A stretch of DNA of 64,000 bases from Phascolarctobacterium_A sp034086985 (GTDB taxonomy: Bacteria; Bacillota; Negativicutes; Acidaminococcales; Acidaminococcaceae): NCBI GenBank assembly GCA_034086985.1, contig JAXDZG010000003.1, forward strand, positions 1 through 64,000, given 5' to 3'. The position numbers and the translations under genes were made by a program. Below the pieces are notes generated by a model, which saw nothing but the letters and a program-made list of their open reading frames with translations, searched no databases and was not told the DNA's origin. Below, piece by piece: positions 61,356-64,000 of this stretch (position 1 is the first letter of the stretch; every line of letters begins with the position of its first letter).

Positions 61356-64000
61356 CTAACCGCACAGCTGCGCCAGCATATCCATCAGCTTATCAATGTC
61401 GATGGGCTTGGCCATATGAGCATTCATGCCCACGTCCAAGCAATGCTGCATGTCCTCAGCAAAGGCATCCGCCGTCATGGCGATAATGGGTAGCTTGGCA
61501 TCATCCCTGTCCAAGGCCCGGATAGCCTTGGTTGCCTCATAGCCATTCATCACCGGCATACGCAAATCCATGAGCACAGCTTGGTAGTGGCCCACAGCAG
61601 CTGCTTTAAATTTATCCACACAGATTTGGCCGTTTTCAGCCGCATCCACTTCAAGTCCCTTGCGCTCCAAAAGCGCCACAGCAATCTCCCGATTAAGCTC
61701 GTTGTCCTCAGCCAAAAGCACTCTCAGGCCTTCTAAATGCACCTCGCTTTTCTTTTGAGGCGCATAGCTCTCGCCACAGCGATGGCCACGCTCTACATCC
61801 AGCACAATGATAAATTCTGTACCCTGATTGGGCTTACTATGGACGGAAATCGTCCCGTGCATCGCGTCGATGATATATTTCGTAATGGCCATACCTAGGC
61901 CAGTACCTTCAATCTTTTGCACCCGGCGGTTGTCCTCTCTGGCGAAGGATTCGAAAATATGCTGCACAAATTCATCGGTCATGCCAATGCCGTTGTCCTT
62001 GACTCCAAAGCGCAAGCGCACATAATCCTTGCCCTTAGGCGACGCCTCCTCCTGCAAGGAGAACGCTACCTTGCCGCCCACGGGTGTAAATTTTACCGCA
62101 TTGCCCAAGAGGTTCAGCAGCACCTGATGCAGGCGCACCCCGTCGCTGTAGACGCCGGTGCAATTAAGCTCGCCCACATCCAGCACCAGCTCCTGGCGCT
62201 TGGCTGTAATCTGGCTTTGCATAGTAGTAACGATGTTTTTCACCAGCTGGCGCAATGATACATGCTCACGATTGAGCACTAGCTTGCCAGCCTCGATTTT
62301 GGACATATCCAGTACGTTATTAATAAGCCCTAAAAGATGCTTGCTGGAGACTACGATGTTCTCCAAGCATTTGCGTAGCTCCTGAGGGTCATTACCATTT
62401 TCCAAATTATCCATAGCAATGGATGTCATGCCCATAATAGCGTTCATAGGTGTGCGAATATCGTGACTCACATTGGAAAGGAACTCACTTTTAGCTCTGT
62501 TGGCCTGCTCTGCCTCTAGTAGGGCCGCCTCCAGCGCCTCCTTACTGCGGCGCTCTGCCTCTACCGAGGCAGTTATATCCGTGCGAGCCATACACACCCT
62601 GCCCAAGCGCATATCTATGGCCGTTACCGTAGCCATCTTCACCTTGGGCGGAAAATTAGGATTCTTATATACGGAATAGGTAAAGCTATAGCTATCCTTA
62701 TCCTGAAGCTGATGCTCAATATATTCGGGCTGCAGCTGTTCCAGCCATAGCTCTCTATCCTCCGGCACCACATGTCGCTCCACAGAATTTCTTAAAAAGT
62801 CGGTATAGGCACCCCTACGTCCGATTAATGCCCCGTGAATACGGCCTGCATAAAGCACAGTGCGTGTGCCATGGATTAAATCTATATCAGTGATGCGGTC
62901 CGCGCCTAGGACGGACATTTTGCGCACAATTTTTCTATTGATGGTCTGCTCCGTAGCATCGGTGATGGAGAGAACGCCCATCACATCATCCGTATCAGGG
63001 TTTTGCATCATGGTCACCTTGAACTGAGCATAACGACCATGCTCCTCAAGGGGACTTTTCACAAAATAGATGTGGCTTACCTCACGCCTACCCTGAGCAT
63101 AGGCCTCTAAAAGGGGAGCATTTAGGGCAAAATCCAAAAACTCCTGCCTATCAACGTCACTGACGATGTATTTTCCTATAAATTTGACAAAGGTTTCCCT
63201 GTCGTCCCCCAGCATGGCCAGTAGGTCCTTGTTCTGATTATCCACTACCTCCAGCATTTTGTTGCTGGTAATATTGCAGTGTCCCACCAGGAGCATATCA
63301 TGTCCCAGTCCGTGGTAGTGACTAGCCAGCAGCTCGCGATATTTGGCACGCAGCTGCTCCTTTTCCTCCAGCTCCCTGGTGATGTCCCGATAAACACAAT
63401 AATTACGGCGCACGCCGTCCTCACCGAACATAGAGTTAATAGTATTGCGCACCCATAAATAGCTACCATCACCGCGAATAAGACGATAAACAAACTCACG
63501 AGAATTTTCTTCGTTATGAATATATTCTGCTAGCTCTCGTCCCAGCTTAGCTCTATCGTCAGGATGCACGCCCGTCATGGCATCCTCTTTATAGAGCAGC
63601 CACAGCTGCATGAGGCTCATGCCCACCATATCGGCAAAGCCCTCGGACATAAACTCCGGCGACCACACGCCGTTGGCATCCTGCTTGATGACAGCCACGC
63701 CACCGGGAATGGTATTCAAGATTTTTTGCTTACGCTCATCGTCCTTGTTCAGCTTTGCATAGCCCTGCTGGGTTTCCTTGAGCTTGGTTTCAATATTCTG
63801 CTGTACCTGCACTACATCCGTGATATCCTGATGACAGCCGTGTACCCGCGCGCCCTGGGTATAGCTCTTGTCCAAATCACCGCAGCAGCGGATATACATC
63901 AGACCCTTTTCTGGATGCTGCCAAGCGTATTCAATCTCCGAATGCTCGCCGTTGATCATAGCGTTCATGTAGGCTGTGGCACGTTCCTTTTCGTAGGAAG
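61356..64000 (-). CDS. Multi-PAS hybrid histidine kinase (5' end outside window)
   Basis: At least 881 residues; the frame is open to the right edge, and the ATG at 63968 is internal to a PAS domain (the codons before it are SYEKERATAY), so the true start lies beyond 64000. Order: PAS (partial, to about 50), PAS (about 80-195), a further sensor region, HisKA with SNVSHDIRTPMNA, ATPase (DNGIGM, GTGLGM) and one receiver (LMDLRMP) at the C-terminus. Together with the next kinase, the Hpt and the HD-GYP regulator it forms one signalling unit. No membrane span is seen in the visible part. Confidence 0.88.
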   Translation of the reverse strand, partial: SYEKERATAYMNAMINGEHSEIEYAWQHPEKGLMYIRCCGDLDKSYTQGARVHGCHQDITDVVQVQQNIETKLKETQQGYAKLNKDDERKQKILNTIPGGVAVIKQDANGVWSPEFMSEGFADMVGMSLMQLWLLYKEDAMTGVHPDDRAKLGRELAEYIHNEENSREFVYRLIRGDGSYLWVRNTINSMFGEDGVRRNYCVYRDITRELEEKEQLRAKYRELLASHYHGLGHDMLLVGHCNITSNKMLEVVDNQNKDLLAMLGDDRETFVKFIGKYIVSDVDRQEFLDFALNAPLLEAYAQGRREVSHIYFVKSPLEEHGRYAQFKVTMMQNPDTDDVMGVLSITDATEQTINRKIVRKMSVLGADRITDIDLIHGTRTVLYAGRIHGALIGRRGAYTDFLRNSVERHVVPEDRELWLEQLQPEYIEHQLQDKDSYSFTYSVYKNPNFPPKVKMATVTAIDMRLGRVCMARTDITASVEAERRSKEALEAALLEAEQANRAKSEFLSNVSHDIRTPMNAIMGMTSIAMDNLENGNDPQELRKCLENIVVSSKHLLGLINNVLDMSKIEAGKLVLNREHVSLRQLVKNIVTTMQSQITAKRQELVLDVGELNCTGVYSDGVRLHQVLLNLLGNAVKFTPVGGKVAFSLQEEASPKGKDYVRLRFGVKDNGIGMTDEFVQHIFESFAREDNRRVQKIEGTGLGMAITKYIIDAMHGTISVHSKPNQGTEFIIVLDVERGHRCGESYAPQKKSEVHLEGLRVLLAEDNELNREIAVALLERKGLEVDAAENGQICVDKFKAAAVGHYQAVLMDLRMPVMNGYEATKAIRALDRDDAKLPIIAMTADAFAEDMQHCLDVGMNAHMAKPIDIDKLMDMLAQLCG

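Overview
The window reads as chromosome from a diderm Firmicute of the class Negativicutes. It combines Gram-negative outer-membrane genes (a nearly complete lipid A/Kdo pathway, Lpt transport, BamA, TamB, Skp-like chaperones, TolC, Mla) with Firmicute features: sigma-A type promoters, A/G-rich ribosome binding sites with frequent TTG/GTG starts, a SpoIVB-type S55 protein and an AtpZ-AtpI-atpBEF-A-G-D-C operon. Gene content fits Acidaminococcaceae (Phascolarctobacterium-like), but that genus-level guess is inference only. Except for one diguanylate cyclase, every protein gene is on the minus strand.

Layout. 1-3.2 kb is an accessory edge: the 5' part of one IS200-like transposase gene, a small SH3 lipoprotein operon, a DUF4160 pair, and a second, broken IS200-like copy. 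3.3-3.7 kb holds two serine tRNAs, each with its own promoter. 3.8-19 kb is a long envelope operon read right to left: lpxB, msbA, a fused waaA-lpxK, kdsB, kdsA, kdsD, kdsC, a late acyltransferase, lptC, lptA, lptB, lptF/G, a DUF3084 protein and a YqgF-like gene, followed by a folate cyclodeaminase. 19-24 kb is lpxD, a second late acyltransferase, lpxC, fabZ, lpxA and lpxI. 24-35 kb is outer-membrane protein biogenesis: tamB, a sigma factor, a single-span membrane protein, bamA, a probable outer-membrane protein and three OmpH/Skp-like genes. 35-43 kb is tolC, mlaD/F/E, an S55 (SpoIVB-like) protein and a phosphodiester glycosidase. 43-45.8 kb is mreB and murA. 46-53 kb is the ATP synthase operon. 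53-55.2 kb is wecB and a WecA/MraY-type transferase. 55.4-64 kb is a signalling block: a c-di-GMP riboswitch before a diguanylate cyclase, then convergently a REC-HD-GYP regulator, an Hpt protein and two hybrid histidine kinases, the last running off the window.

How the parts fit. LpxA, LpxC, LpxD, LpxI, LpxB, LpxK, WaaA and two LpxL-like enzymes build Kdo-lipid A; KdsD/A/C/B make CMP-Kdo; MsbA flips the product; LptB/F/C/A carry it across the periplasm (no lptD or second permease is seen here). BamA, the Skp-like proteins and TamB insert outer-membrane proteins, while MlaD/E/F handle phospholipids.

The most unusual features are: (1) the ATP synthase alpha subunit carries an N-terminal extension that looks like only the C-terminal half of subunit delta, and no separate atpH exists in the operon; (2) a GEMM-type c-di-GMP riboswitch plus terminator in front of a GGDEF gene without an RxxD inhibitory site, facing a c-di-GMP phosphodiesterase phosphorelay; (3) a sigma factor with a possible membrane partner inside the BamA/TamB locus; (4) the waaA-lpxK fusion.
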